Positions 11,368 to 23,965 of a DNA stretch of 64,000 nt are shown piece after piece (position 1 is the stretch's first letter; the number at the start of each line of letters is the position of its first letter). The DNA lies in assembly GCA_030620095.1 (NCBI GenBank), contig JAUTXW010002458.1, forward strand, positions 302,001 through 366,000, given 5' to 3'. Position numbers and translations under genes: made by a program. This DNA is from Kuschelorhynchus macadamiae (taxonomy: Eukaryota > Arthropoda > Insecta > Coleoptera > Curculionidae). A model generated the notes under the pieces. That model saw only the letters and a list, made by a program, of their open reading frames with translations. It was not told the origin of the DNA and did not search any database.

Positions 11368-13883
11368 ATATCGATGGTTAAAGTGCAAAACCTCGTAAGT
11401 CGATTGTTATAAATTTTACAGGAGATGCAAAAAACGGTTAAACGATTTTAAGTGAGAAAATTGAAAAACTTTTCTAATGGAAAGAATATGATTTCTGAAG
11501 CATTTTCTGGGGATATAAATAATTTTTAAAAATTCTTGCTTTTTAAAAAATGAAACTACTTACGTGGTTTTGACTTACATTATATATAACAATCGCCCTT
11601 GCCTGATATCATATTAAAGAAAGTGAAGTTATGTACCGTTAGCTTCATTTTATAATATGATGCGGACACCTGTAACTTAGGCGCTGTCAATACTGATTGC
11701 ACATCCATTGAAAATAACAATCTGCTTGGGTCATTTGAGGCCTGATTCTTCTGAGATTCTTTTTCAGCACGAGCCATGTTTTTTCTATTTATGTGCAGTG
11801 AGTATTGTTCTTCTTGTATGGTGCCAACAGAATAAGCAGTGCAAGTATCACACTGATCTTTCCTAAAATTAAAAAAATAATCAGATATAAAAATAATAGA
11901 TTCTAAGATTCTTAATTTTACTTTGGCATGTAAAGTGAAAGGTTCTGATTTTTGAACTCCTCTCGAAAAGTAGTGTGATTTATTGCTTGAAAATTCTGCC
12001 TGGAGCATTCGGCACAGTAGAACCGGTATAACTCATTTAGGTTCTGCCATTGTGATTCTAGGTACAATTTAGTAGTATCTTTCCTACAATAATGGCTTTC
12101 CATTTGTGGAAGGGTTCCAAGGAACCTAATAAGATACTCTTTATCCTTTGAGGGTTGTTTGGTTCTTCGAAGGTTTTCAGCTGGTTTTGGAATCGTTGCC
12201 TGTTCATTGCCAGGCGGTATATTTTCATCAGTAATATTCTGACTGACCCAACTCTTAATGCTCCATTCTTCTATGCAGAGCGTCTCCATAAACATTTTTT
12301 TGCATACTCGTTTCCGTACATCATTTCCTTTCTTGAGGTAGAATTTGTATGCAACCTGTCTTTGTTTTCCCTGTATATCTAAAAAATAACCTGTTAATAG
12401 GAAGAGAGATAGGTAAGAATGAATATTATTACCTGTCCGATGACATTTTGGGGGGGCTGTATCTACAAGTCCTCCTATGTAGACTTTCTTCTCTCCCCAG
12501 GTTAGATTTGTCCAAAAATGATCAAATATGGCTTTCCTCTCTAGTTCTGTAAAGGCTTGACAAAAAAATTGGGGGAGACGTTGTAGATAGTTTACATTGG
12601 CAGGCAGGTCCCATCTTTCTTTCTCCTCTTTGGACTTGTTTATAAGTTTTTTTTTTCTTTACAAATTTAAATGAGACATAATTTTCGCCCTTCATTCTTT
12701 TATGTTTATTTTTATTTCTCTCGCTATTTAAAGCATTATTTTTGGCCAATTTTCCTTTTGATCTGGTCCTCTTTCTAGCTCTTGGTGTTTCTATCTCATC
12801 ATTTCTAACATTAGCTAGTACAACTTCTTGAGATTCTTCCTCAGACTCGTTCTGTTCAGAATGATTCGAAGGCACATACTCATACACATACGGTTCACTT
12901 TTATCACTGCGTACACCATCATCCGAGCCATCATCATAACTAAGGCTACTTTTTTCTGAATTCAGAATATTAATGCTTGACATCAGGGTTGTTTGCTTAA
13001 GCTCTAGGCATTCTTCTATTGGTAATGACAGGCTATCCAGAACTACAGAAGATTCCTCTTGCAATAAGTTAAAATGGCTTTTCACTAAAATAACAAAAGT
13101 ACTAAAAGTAGTAATCAAACAGACTTTTAATATTACACGTTCCTATCTTACCTTTTATCCTTTTCTATAGTGTTAAGACCAACCAATGTATTTTTTGGAA
13201 AAGCAGCAGGCTTCGTATTAGCAACGTAATTATTTAAGTTTGGATCCCGTCCAATTAAAATTGCATCATCATCTAGCATTTTTTCTAAATGAGTTTCAGA
13301 TCTTGCATCATTTATAACACTACGCCTCGTTTCACTAAAAAGTACTTAAAATGAAGGCATGCCCTTATACTTAATTATTAGAAAACTATGGGTTTTGTAC
13401 TTGATTAATAATATTACTTACTTTTTTTCGGTCATTTTGGATGTTCCCACAGTAGTTTCTAGGCATAGCCCTACCAGAAATTTGCCACGGGAACCCATTA
13501 TTAATTATTTAATTATCAAACTAATCAAACGAAACGACATAACATCAAAAAACAATGATGAAAAAATAATTTTTGAGGTTAAAAATCACAACCGAATGTC
13601 ATTGTTTGACATTAAAAACCTCGTAAGTTGCCTAACTTTGGGTGAATATGTTAAATTGATAAAAATCAAAACCTCGCAAGTCGAATTAAGAGATTTCTGC
13701 ATAACTATCTAGCAAATTCATTTTACGAGGTTTTGACAGATGGCGCCAGGGGTCCCTAAAATTAATAATTGACTTACGAGCCTTGGTAACCTTAAAGAAT
13801 ATGATATTTTGTAAATGTTTATCAAATAAAACTTATACGGAAAAAAATCGACTTACGAGTTTTTGCACTTTAACCATCGATAT
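11368..13883 (-). mobile_element. 2.5 kb DNA transposon with inverted ends, subterminal repeats and intron-containing transposase-like gene
   Basis: Inverted ends match: GGTTAAAGTGCAAAACCTCG from 11376, and the same on the reverse strand from 13875 (one base differs). Both are preceded outward by ATCGAT (11370-11375, 13876-13881). Because that hexamer is palindromic it could be a target duplication or the tip of the terminal repeat. The motif CCTCGTAAGTCGA, in either orientation and with small changes, recurs near both ends: about 11391 and 11560 on the left; about 13615, 13670, 13720, 13772 and 13850 on the right. Such subterminal repeats are usually transposase binding sites. The enclosed gene at 11580-13498 lacks its C-terminal half, so this copy cannot move by itself. 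The family resembles a multi-copy insect transposase-like protein I cannot name with certainty; Sola-like is one possibility. Confidence 0.75.
11580..13498 (-). pseudogene. five-exon transposase-like gene, C-terminally truncated, one frameshift
   Basis: Exons on the reverse strand: 13498-13422 (starts MGSRGKFLVGLCLE, a family-typical head), 13334-13152, 13101-12433, 12390-11922 and 11862-11580. All four introns are short, have GT..AG borders and keep phase: AA|T, AG|T, G|GT and AA|G codons are rebuilt. Exon 3 carries an acidic region, a basic KRTRSKGK stretch and a Cys pattern (GPACQCK). It then needs one frame change near 12562-12575, at an A7 and a G5 run, to reach ELERKAIFDHFW. Exons 4-5 show a SHYCRKDTTKLYLESQW block, PKKDQCDTC across the last splice, and FSMDVQSVL with the likely first catalytic Asp. 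The frame ends at GDCYI; the family normally continues for some 200 residues with the remaining acidic residues, which are absent here. The N-to-C order and splice phases are direct evidence; the transposase role is inferred from family resemblance and the terminal repeats. Confidence 0.8.
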
Positions 13884-13945
13884 GAAAAAATAGGCGTTGA
13901 GTATACTACAGTCCGGATAAATTTTAAACTTATTTTCTTTTTCAG

Positions 13946-14133
13946 GAATTCTCCAGCAAATGGAACAGCCGGTTCTTAAATTAGTCAGCACCTTCTACAT
14001 AGTAACTCAATACGTCCTGCTGATACTTACGAATATATGTTTCGGCCTGGTTATTATATTCCTTATAACAAGACACGTCTTACAAAACATTAATATTTAT
14101 AAGTCCAAGTATTATGCAGTGGCGATATTTTAA
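13946..14133 (+). CDS. candidate 3' terminal exon of a host membrane-protein gene
   Basis: A strong acceptor (TTATTTTCTTTTTCAG) is followed by 62 codons ending in TAA: ILQQMEQPVLKLVSTFYIV, then a hydrophobic run (VLLILTNICFGLVIIFLI) and a short basic tail (TRHVLQNINIYKSKYYAV). The exon begins two bases before the first full codon. An AATAAA lies 41 bases past the stop. One transmembrane helix near a C-terminus is the only functional hint; I do not recognise the family. Upstream exons are not identified, and intervening transposons would lie in the intron. It could be a chance frame, but splice signal, hydrophobic segment and poly(A) signal agree. Confidence 0.45.
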
Positions 14134-14174
14134 CAGCGATGTGTAATTGGAGGAATATATTATTCTGCCGTGTA

Positions 14175-14180
14175 AATAAA
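14175..14180 (+). promoter_or_regulatory. possible poly(A) signal of the exon at 13946-14133
   Basis: AATAAA 41 bases after the TAA stop. The spacing suits a short 3' UTR. The hexamer is common in AT-rich DNA, so this is weak alone. Confidence 0.3.
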
Positions 14181-14765
14181 TATGTAGTGGGTACGTGTAA
14201 CAGGATGTAATGGAAATGCAGCTGTGAACAGTGCCGTTTTGTCTAAGTTTATTGTCAAACGCTGAAAGATCTTTTTACACTGAGATAAATAAGAAGAAAA
14301 GTATTATCTTCGAAAGTTAATTTTTGACTTAATTGACTTGTGTAAGAAGCAGGCGCACAGTGGCGAGTTTATTTTTTAATATAGACTTTATACAAGTGTA
14401 AATTTTTGTGTCGCGAGGATTATAAGTTAATTTACAAAATGCAAATAAATAGCCAAAATAATGAGAATAATTTGTTTCTTTTTTTTAAGTGTAAGTAATA
14501 GTATAGGCAGTAGTAATTTGTTACAATAGCCATATTGTTAATCAGTGCGAATTTCCCTTTTTTGAAGTGTAAATTTTTGTAATTCGACGTGCTCCAGCTC
14601 GGTAATGGTACGTCGGAGAAATAACTTTTTTCGAAACCCCATTGAAGCAAAGTGCGGGACGCTATTTTTAATATTTTGAGATGAACCATTATTTTTTGAG
14701 ATTTCCCGGTCAAAAATTTCAAACAAAGGTGTTAACGGGTGATATCGGACTACGAGGTGCCGCTT

Positions 14766-15000
14766 AAAATAGTAAAAAAGGTATAAAAATTGGCTAAATT
14801 TGAAAACATTTTGCGGAATCGAAATCCCGATCAGTTTGTCAAGGTAAGACGGTGGTTCAACGAGGGACTGTAAAGGAGCTTAAAATAGTAAAAAAGGGAT
14901 AAAAATTCGCTAAATTTGAAAACATTTTGCGGAATCGAATCCCGATCAGTTTGTCAAGTTAAGACGGTGGTTCAACGAGGGACCGTAAAGGAGATTTAAA
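14766..15000. repeat. two-copy tandem repeat, period 116 bp
   Basis: The block from AAAATAGTAAAAAAGGTATA through GTTCAACGAGGGACTGTAAA recurs at 14882 with about seven differences. A third copy begins with AAAAT at 14998 and stops at once. Function unknown. Confidence 0.9.
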
Positions 15001-16539
15001 ATCAACGTAGGATGTTTATACTTTACATGCTATACATAATTGATTTTTTTTAAATATATTCTACTAGTGTTATACGTTGTAACATCTGAAGGGCTAATAC
15101 TAGGTAAATGAAGTAAATACATAATGAAACTTCTAAATTTTCTCTAGAGATATAGTAAAATTCAGCTCGATCAGTGTTAGGGGTGAATTTTGAGAATTTT
15201 TTTAATTGTAGCGTTGACGAATTCTCTTTGGCAGTCTTCAACTTTTCCTAGAGTCGTATGAGTACCTCCTGGGATAAAAATAATTAAATATGTCAATAGA
15301 TTCAGCTTTTTTATTCAAGATAGATTTACATTTTATTGATTTAATTCTAGTTTCAAATAAAACTGTGTTTATTTCCAACTTGTTAAGAAATTTACCAAGG
15401 TTTTTAACACAAAATTCCTCTAAAAATTTGCAAATATCTCTTGATCAAACTATCCTGAATGCCTTGCGGGGCAGTGAAAATGGATATAAATACCAAAAAG
15501 TATACAAACATTAGAAAGCATGCTTAAATAAAGTTATAACAAGTGTTTTGTATTCAAAATGAAGGTCTTTATAACACAAAATAAGAAACACATGGATGGT
15601 TTGGAGATTTAAATGTATGTGCACATTTTATATGTTTGTGAATTAATAATTAAGTGATTTCTCCCTTTGAGGTAATAGTGAGCAATATTTGCCAATATGT
15701 TGAATAATAACTGTTAAAGTAGTTTGGTTCGGAATAATTGGTTATTTTTTCCTTTATACCTATGCAGAATTTAAAGTGCCATTGACTTTAGTACGTATGC
15801 ATTTAACAACACAGCTTTAATTTAATTTTCTACGTTAAGTACTGGATATATAAAGTCGCCGCTTTTTGTAATTTCTAAAACTGTTGCGGGCTATTATGCT
15901 TATATTGACTAACAATCATCATCAGTGATTATTATTGGCTTCAGATGTTTTACACACGGGGTGTTAAATTTAATATGATTTTTATTTACACTGCAGGGCG
16001 TATTAGAAACTAAATATTTTGGTCAAAAACTCAGGTGGTATATATTGATAGTATGTACAGAGAGCTGCGAAATGTTTTTTTGTGTAAATTTTAGGGGTTT
16101 AAGGTAACTCTCTCGGCCTTTTAAATTCGTTATTTGAAGACGCACACACCGATAACAGTCAAATTGAAATCTGATATAGTTAATGTCATTGCTTTACATA
16201 TAGAAATTGTTGAGGTCATTGCCGTAGGTACCGGATTTTTTCTCGTTTACCTATATTTTAAAAAAACACACAGTATTTCAAGAAACGGCGAAATAGCTGA
16301 AATTTCTTTTATCTTTTATTACAAAAATATTTCTTTTATTTTTTTTATATATAAAATATGTTTTCAAATATAAAAGGAGCCCTAGGCGGCTAGCTGAAAA
16401 TAAAAAAAAAGGATTCCAGAAACATTAAACTTGGAAAAAGTCGTCCATATTTCTCAAAGAGATCTGTTTATAATTCTATTAAATAAAACACAAAGTCTTG
16501 GCCTCAATCAAATATTTTAAAAAACCTATAGTGACACGT

Positions 16540-16564
16540 GTTTCGCTCTTACGAGCATTACCAG
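16540..16564 (-). ncRNA. decayed hammerhead-like core, left palindrome arm
   Basis: The reverse strand reads CTGGTAA, T, GCTC/GAGC stem with GTAA loop, then GAAAC. The 5' box differs from CUGANGA at two bases, while the mirrored copy at 19735-19759 keeps it better. Confidence 0.35.
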
Positions 16565-16978
16565 ACCTACAATATTGGAAAAACCTAATATACTACTTAT
16601 ACAATTAAAAAAATAATATTAAGTATAGCTACATTAACACACTTAAAACAACAAATCCAGGTACAAAATAAGAATAAAATACGAAACAAGAAATCACACG
16701 TTAAATCTTAGATGTACAACAATAATAAGGAGAGACTGAATCCTTGAGTATTGATGGTTGCATATACTCCACAAAACTTAAAATGAGCCTATTTAGTTAA
16801 GTGTGTTAATAAACCTATAAATTATAGCTTTATTAACACACTGTCAATTGTCACATGTCTCGTTTTAAGTAAGGTTAAAATAAATAAACAATCAATTATT
16901 ATTTATGTTATTAAGGAAGAGATGGGGCTCAAAATATATACGTGTGATTTGTTGTTTTGGACTTTTCTTGACTTTATT

Positions 16979-17172
16979 ATTTCCATTTTTTTTAATAAAC
17001 CTAATTTCCTTCCCTTGGAACATATGTAATTTTTTATATTTTAAGTACAATAAGGTGTGTCCTGAAGCTAATAGGTGGTTGGCAAATGCGGATTTAGTCT
17101 CCGTTATTTCCAAATTTTTATATTGTGTTCCAAGGGAAGGAAATTAGATTTAGTAGAAAAAAATGGAGATAA
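16979..17172. pseudogene. PLE GIY-YIG C-terminal remnants facing each other across the palindrome centre
   Basis: Reverse strand: EITETKSAFANHLLASGHT then the HMFQGKEIRF frame, or ICSKGRKLGLL in the neighbouring frame. Forward strand, right side: CSKGRKLDLVEKNGDN. ANHLLASGH and CSKGRKLxLLE are typical of the end of PLE GIY-YIG domains. The coding piece is short and broken. Confidence 0.6.
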
Positions 17173-17567
17173 CTAAAGCCTAAAAACTTCTCTCCTGTGT
17201 CAATTTTTTATTTCGTTTTATACACAAATTTTTCTTTAATAACATAAATATTAATTAGCACTGTTTAAAAAATTTTAACCTTATTTAACAGTCATGTGAC
17301 AACTGACTCTTTCTGTATTTTGTTTTATTATAGTTTTATTAACACACTTAACTACATAGAGATTTTAAGTTTTGTGAAGCAAATGAAAATCCATTTTAAA
17401 CTGAAACCTGTCTTATTATTGTTGTACAGGGTGTTCCACATGAAATATTTTTCGACCTTCCTTGTATTATATGGAAAAATTCAAAATAGCCAACAAATGT
17501 ATTTTTTGTGTGTAGAATCCAAAAATATCATCAAAAAAATATTTGAACCAGAAACAAAAGAGTTACG

Positions 17568-17570
<3 letters not shown>

Positions 17571-17600
<30 letters not shown>
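17571..17600. repeat. short (TA)n in left arm of element 1
   Basis: About 15 TA units. The mirrored place in the right arm (about 19437) lacks them, so the tract grew after the arms formed. Confidence 0.85.
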
Positions 17601-17603
<3 letters not shown>

Positions 17604-17842
17604 TTTTTTATACGATTTTTAAAGAGTGATTTTTTTTATGTATTCTATTAAAAGATTTGATTTTGCGATAGCAGTTTATATTACATTTTAATGTTTTACA
17701 AACTAAAATTTTAGCTTCACCTGTTTAAAATATACGATAGGTTGGTATAGGTGATCCAGGTAAAATGACGTTTGAATGCTTTGTCAATAAAAATTGACAT
17801 TATTTTAATTATTGTCGAAGTCTTCACCTAAAAAATATATAT

Positions 17843-18930
17843 TTGACTCTGATCGAAATGAAATACTCTTTGGACGAGAGACTACAGATTGTTATGCTAT
17901 TTTACAAGTGCCAAGAAAATGCAAGAAGAAGATTTATTGCAAATTTTCATAGAAATATATCCATCAATACAATTCTAAGGATAAAAAACCTATTTGAGGA
18001 AAATAAAACTTTACATGATAGAAAAAGAAATATACAAAGAAGAAGAAATCGAGACCAGGCCATTATAAATTATTTTCAAGTTAATCCAACCAAATCTATT
18101 TCGGATGCAGTTGGGAAGTTCAGCACGGTGGCGGTGTAAGGCGCAGAACAAAACCCGAGGGACTGTTCACAGGACTCTGAAAATTCATAAATTAATGCCT
18201 TTTCGTATCCTTCCACTTCAGCACCTAACACCGGCACAAAAAGAACTTCGCTTCCATTTTGTTTCTCAAATGGTAATTCGGCAAGAAAACGAAGACCCTG
18301 ATTTATTCAAAAATATTGTGTGGACCGACGAAGCTACTTTCACAACACATCGGGAGTATTCAACAGACATAATAGTCAACTGGGCCGTTGAAAATCCTAA
18401 AAAGTTCCAGACTATTAAATTTCAAGGGAGGAATTCTATTCATGTTTGGTGTGGGATAAAAACAATAAAATTTTGGGACCAATATTTTTTAACAAAACTT
18501 TAAATGGGCACAAATATTATGAGTTTTTAGAAAACGAAATTGAAAATTTTTTGGAAGACTTACCATTGGCAGAATATCAGAATTTAATTTGGCAACATGA
18601 TGGGGCGCTGATCCTCATGCTGTGCATGATGTGGTTCAATTTTTAAATCGGCGCCATAACGAATGGATAGGGCGAAATGGAACATATGCTAGGCCGCCCA
18701 ATAGCCCCGACCTCTCAGTTTTGGATACATTTCTTTGGGGCCATTTGAAGAACGTCGCATACAGACAACGAAACGAAAATATTCAAGAGATCATGGGAAA
18801 AATTGTCGATGAAATAAACCGCCTTAACCAGGAAAATCATATTGTAGCAGCAAGTTTAGAAAGGCTACAAAGGGGTTATCGATGTTGTTTCGAGAAAAAC
18901 GGCGGTCACATTGAAAACTTATGTTATTAG
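17843..18930 (+). pseudogene. DUF4817-type mariner-like transposase, three frameshifts
   Basis: N-terminal DUF4817-like helix-turn-helix (KYSLDERLQIVMLFYKCQEN, NISINTILRIKNLFEENKTL), a second helical segment, then the DDE domain: IVWTDEATFTTHREY (first Asp, about 18326), IWQHDGA (second Asp, about 18599), and RPPNSPDLSVLDTFLWGHLK (third Asp, about 18706). The second-to-third spacing is about 35 residues. The protein ends FEKNGGHIENLCY. Frame changes occur near 18130, 18465 and 18605. The mirrored head at 18948-19163 retains residues (QENEREARRF) that this one lost (QENARRRF). Length is normal for the family apart from these shifts. Confidence 0.85.
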
Positions 18931-18947
18931 TAGTTTTATTTTATTAT

Positions 18948-19163
18948 TTAATAATTATTTTTTATTGAATTTCTTTTTCTATCATGTAAAGTTTTATTTT
19001 CCTCAAATAGGTTTTTTATCCTTAGAATTGTATTGATGGATATATTTCTATGAAAATTTGCAATAAATCTTCTTGCTTCTCTTTCATTTTCTTGGCACTT
19101 GTAAAATGGCATAACAATCTGTAGTCTCTCGTCCAAAGAGTATTTCATTTCGATCAGAGTCAA
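18948..19163 (-). pseudogene. inverted duplicate of the element 1 transposase N-terminus
   Basis: Encodes KYSLDERLQIVMPFYKCQEN through ENKTLHDRKRNS, colinear with the head of the transposase on the other strand. It lies inside the right inverted arm and has no DDE domain behind it. Confidence 0.9.
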
Positions 19164-19734
19164 ATATATATTTTTTAGGTGAAGACTTCGACAATAATTA
19201 AAATAATGTCAATTTTTATTGACAAAGCATTCAAACGTCATTTTACCTTGATCACCTATACCAACCTATCGTATATTTTAAACAGGTGAAGCTCAAATTT
19301 TAGTTTGTAAAACATTAAAATGTAATATAAACTGCTATCGCAAAATCAAATCTTTTAATCAGAACGGACATAAAAAAATCACTCTTTCCAAAAATCGTAT
19401 AAAAAACGATATAGTCCATTTAAAAAACACCTGATGCATAGCGTAACTCTATTGTTTCTGGTTCAAATATTTTTTCGATGACATTTTTGGATTCTACAAG
19501 AAAAAATACATCGATTGGCTATTTTGAATTTTTCCAAAATACAAGGAAGGTCGAAAATAGGTAAAATCAAACTCGCTGGAACACCCTGTACATCTAAGAT
19601 ATAACGTGTGATTTGTTGTTTTGTATTTTATTCTTATTTTGTACGTGGACTTGTTGTTTTAAATGTGTTAAGTTAGCTAAATATTATTTTTTAATTGTAT
19701 AAGTAGAATATTAGGTTTTTCCGATATTGTAGAT

Positions 19735-19759
19735 CCGATGATGCTCGCAAGAGCGAAAC
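19735..19759 (+). ncRNA. hammerhead-like core in PLE end
   Basis: CCGATGA, one T, stem GCTC/GAGC with GCAA loop, then GAAAC, followed by ACGTTTC. It lies in the right arm of the PLE palindrome near its outer end. It fits the hammerhead pattern except for C in place of U at the second box position and an extra base before the stem. Confidence 0.45.
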
Positions 19760-20194
19760 ACGTTTCACCTTGTGTTTTTTTAAATATTTGACTGAGACCA
19801 AGACTTTGTATTTTATTTAATAAAACATTAAACTTGCCTAAAAAACTTTGAAACCCGTCAATTTTTTATTTCGTTTTATACACAAATTTTTTAATATGCA
19901 GGTTAGCTTAAAAAAACAAATGGGGGAAATCGTTGAATTTCTCTATTTTTTTTTCCGTAATATTTTTTTCTGCTATACCGTAGACGCTCTAGAGATATTA
20001 AGCAGTCCTCAAAAAAACGAAAATCGTTCTATTGTAAACGGTGAAACATGTCAAATTTCTTTTATTCGTTTCCACATGAAATATTTTTTACTTTTTTACT
20101 CTATATGGGGTATCCTTTGCACACAAAAGTATATTTATATATATATATAGGGTCACTATATATATAAACAGCTATATAAAACAATATATATAGG

Positions 20195-22669
<2,475 letters not shown>

Positions 22670-22794
22670 ACCAAAATTTTGCTAGTTAATTTACACGTAA
22701 TACTTGATGTTTGTGCAAAATTTGCGGTAATTTGGATAATTAGTTCTGTAGTGATAATTTTTTAAACATTTTACAGGTCGGCAGAACATTCTGT

Positions 22795-23965
22795 ATATTG
22801 TTTTATTTTCAGGTTCCTCCTTTTTGGCCGTTCACTTAATGTAGGGTTGGTGGGGGTCTATACAAAGTCATTCAAGATATATGGAAAAATCCCGGATACA
22901 ATTTTATTCGATTAATTTAAATGAAACTCCCTGTATATTATTATATTAGATTCTTCACTTTTTGGTTATTTGCCCAATATTATGTTTGTGAAGTCTATAC
23001 ACAGTCATTCAAGATTTATGGCCATTTTCCGAAAATATTAGACGAAATTTGAGGTTATCTATTTTGACTAATTGTGCGAGTAAAACGAGGTTTTTTAGTA
23101 GCGTTATGATGAAAATGATGTCTATTGACATTTCTATTTTTGAGGAATGTTGCTTTGTCAGTAAATAACACAAAAAAGTCAGCAAATGGCTCTTTTTTAA
23201 TTTGTTGTTGTGTCTAGTGACAAAAATCTAGTGAGCGTTATTTTTATAAATGAAATTAGACTGTCAAAAATACAAATTTGAATTGTCAAGTAATACAGGT
23301 GCTTGAGTTTTGTATTAAAAACTAAGTACAGTTTCTATTGCAAGGTGCAAAGATGGATTTTAATAGACAAGAAATAGTCGATACGATTTATGTGTTAGGA
23401 GCAAGCGAATAGAATTTTTTGTTAGCGAAAAAATATATCACAAAAATTATCTTGGTAGAAGACAACCACACAGAAGTGCTTTTGAAAGGCTTATCCAACA
23501 GTTCGATGAGACGGCAAATGTAGAATACACGAAAACTGATCGAGCCAAACACCCACATATTGACTCAAGAAAATTCAATAGAAACAGTTGTTAGGAAAAT
23601 CACTGTTCTACGAATTCTAAAATAAACAGGTTTCACTCATACCACATTCAACTCATTTAAGAACTGTATAAGGGTGATTATCACAAGCGCCTGGTTTTTT
23701 GTCTCTGAGCACAACAACCAATTCAGAGAGTACCAAGATTTACTAACTTTTTGTTATTTACCGACGAAGCAACATTCCCCAGAAACGGAAATGTCAATGT
23801 ACAAACAACCATCAAATATATTTTCATCGAATGTCCTAACTTAAGAAACACATAAACATAAACTGATGGCCTTTTTATTTGACGGTAAATGACATGATTC
23901 ATTACAGTTACCCTATTGTCGGAATATTTCGAACCAAGTGACTTTAAATCAATTTACAAAAAGTT
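22795..23965 (+). pseudogene. mariner-like transposase relic 5 (DUF4817 type)
   Basis: From ATG at 23353: MDFNRQEIVDTIYVLGASE, then in broken frames RRQPHRSAFERLIQQFDE, FHSYHIQLI.ELYKGDY and LLFTDEATFPRNGNVN. The last is the first catalytic block. The second and third Asp blocks are not found, so the 3' half is lost or decayed beyond reading. Upstream, AAATGAAACTCCCTGTATAT at about 22920 looks like the inward terminal motif seen in elements 2 and 4. Many stops and shifts. Confidence 0.7.

Larger units (their letters stand above)
14134..16420. other. AT-rich region without a recognised gene, apart from a 116 bp tandem pair
   Basis: On the reverse strand about 15260-15460 stays open in one frame (FLEEFCVKNLGKFLNKLEIN) but has no recognisable motif or start. 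Nothing else supports coding. See 14766-15000 for the tandem pair. Confidence 0.3.
17427..19588 (+). mobile_element. mariner-like element 1, TA-flanked, with about 0.6 kb inverted arms
   Basis: Starts CAGGGTGTTCC and ends GGAACACCCTG, each flanked by TA (17425-17426, 19589-19590). Arms 17427-18031 and 18968-19588 are inverted copies and include the first 60-odd codons of the transposase. The insertion lies in the right arm of the PLE palindrome. The mirror site at 16715-16716 reads GATGTACAAC with no insert, showing the pre-insertion sequence and confirming the TA target. Confidence 0.92.
16434..19824. mobile_element. palindromic PLE fragment, split by a mariner-like insertion
   Basis: Left arm about 16473-17025 and right arm 17125-17426 plus 19589-19828 are inverted copies around a centre near 17072. 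A loop of about 100 bp encodes part of a GIY-YIG domain. The structure is flanked by the direct repeat AACATTAAACTTG (16421-16433 and 19825-19837), a plausible target duplication. Outer ends carry the PLE-like block with GAGCGAAACACGT. A second direct similarity, GTCAATTTTTTATTTCGTTT (about 17198 and 19856), puts a piece of the right flank inside the structure. The PLE assignment rests on the GIY-YIG motifs and end block. Confidence 0.75.

Noticed and set aside
15050..15514. Opposing short open frames near 15.05-15.5 kb as host exons
   Set aside because: No agreeing splice sites, starts or family motifs on either strand.
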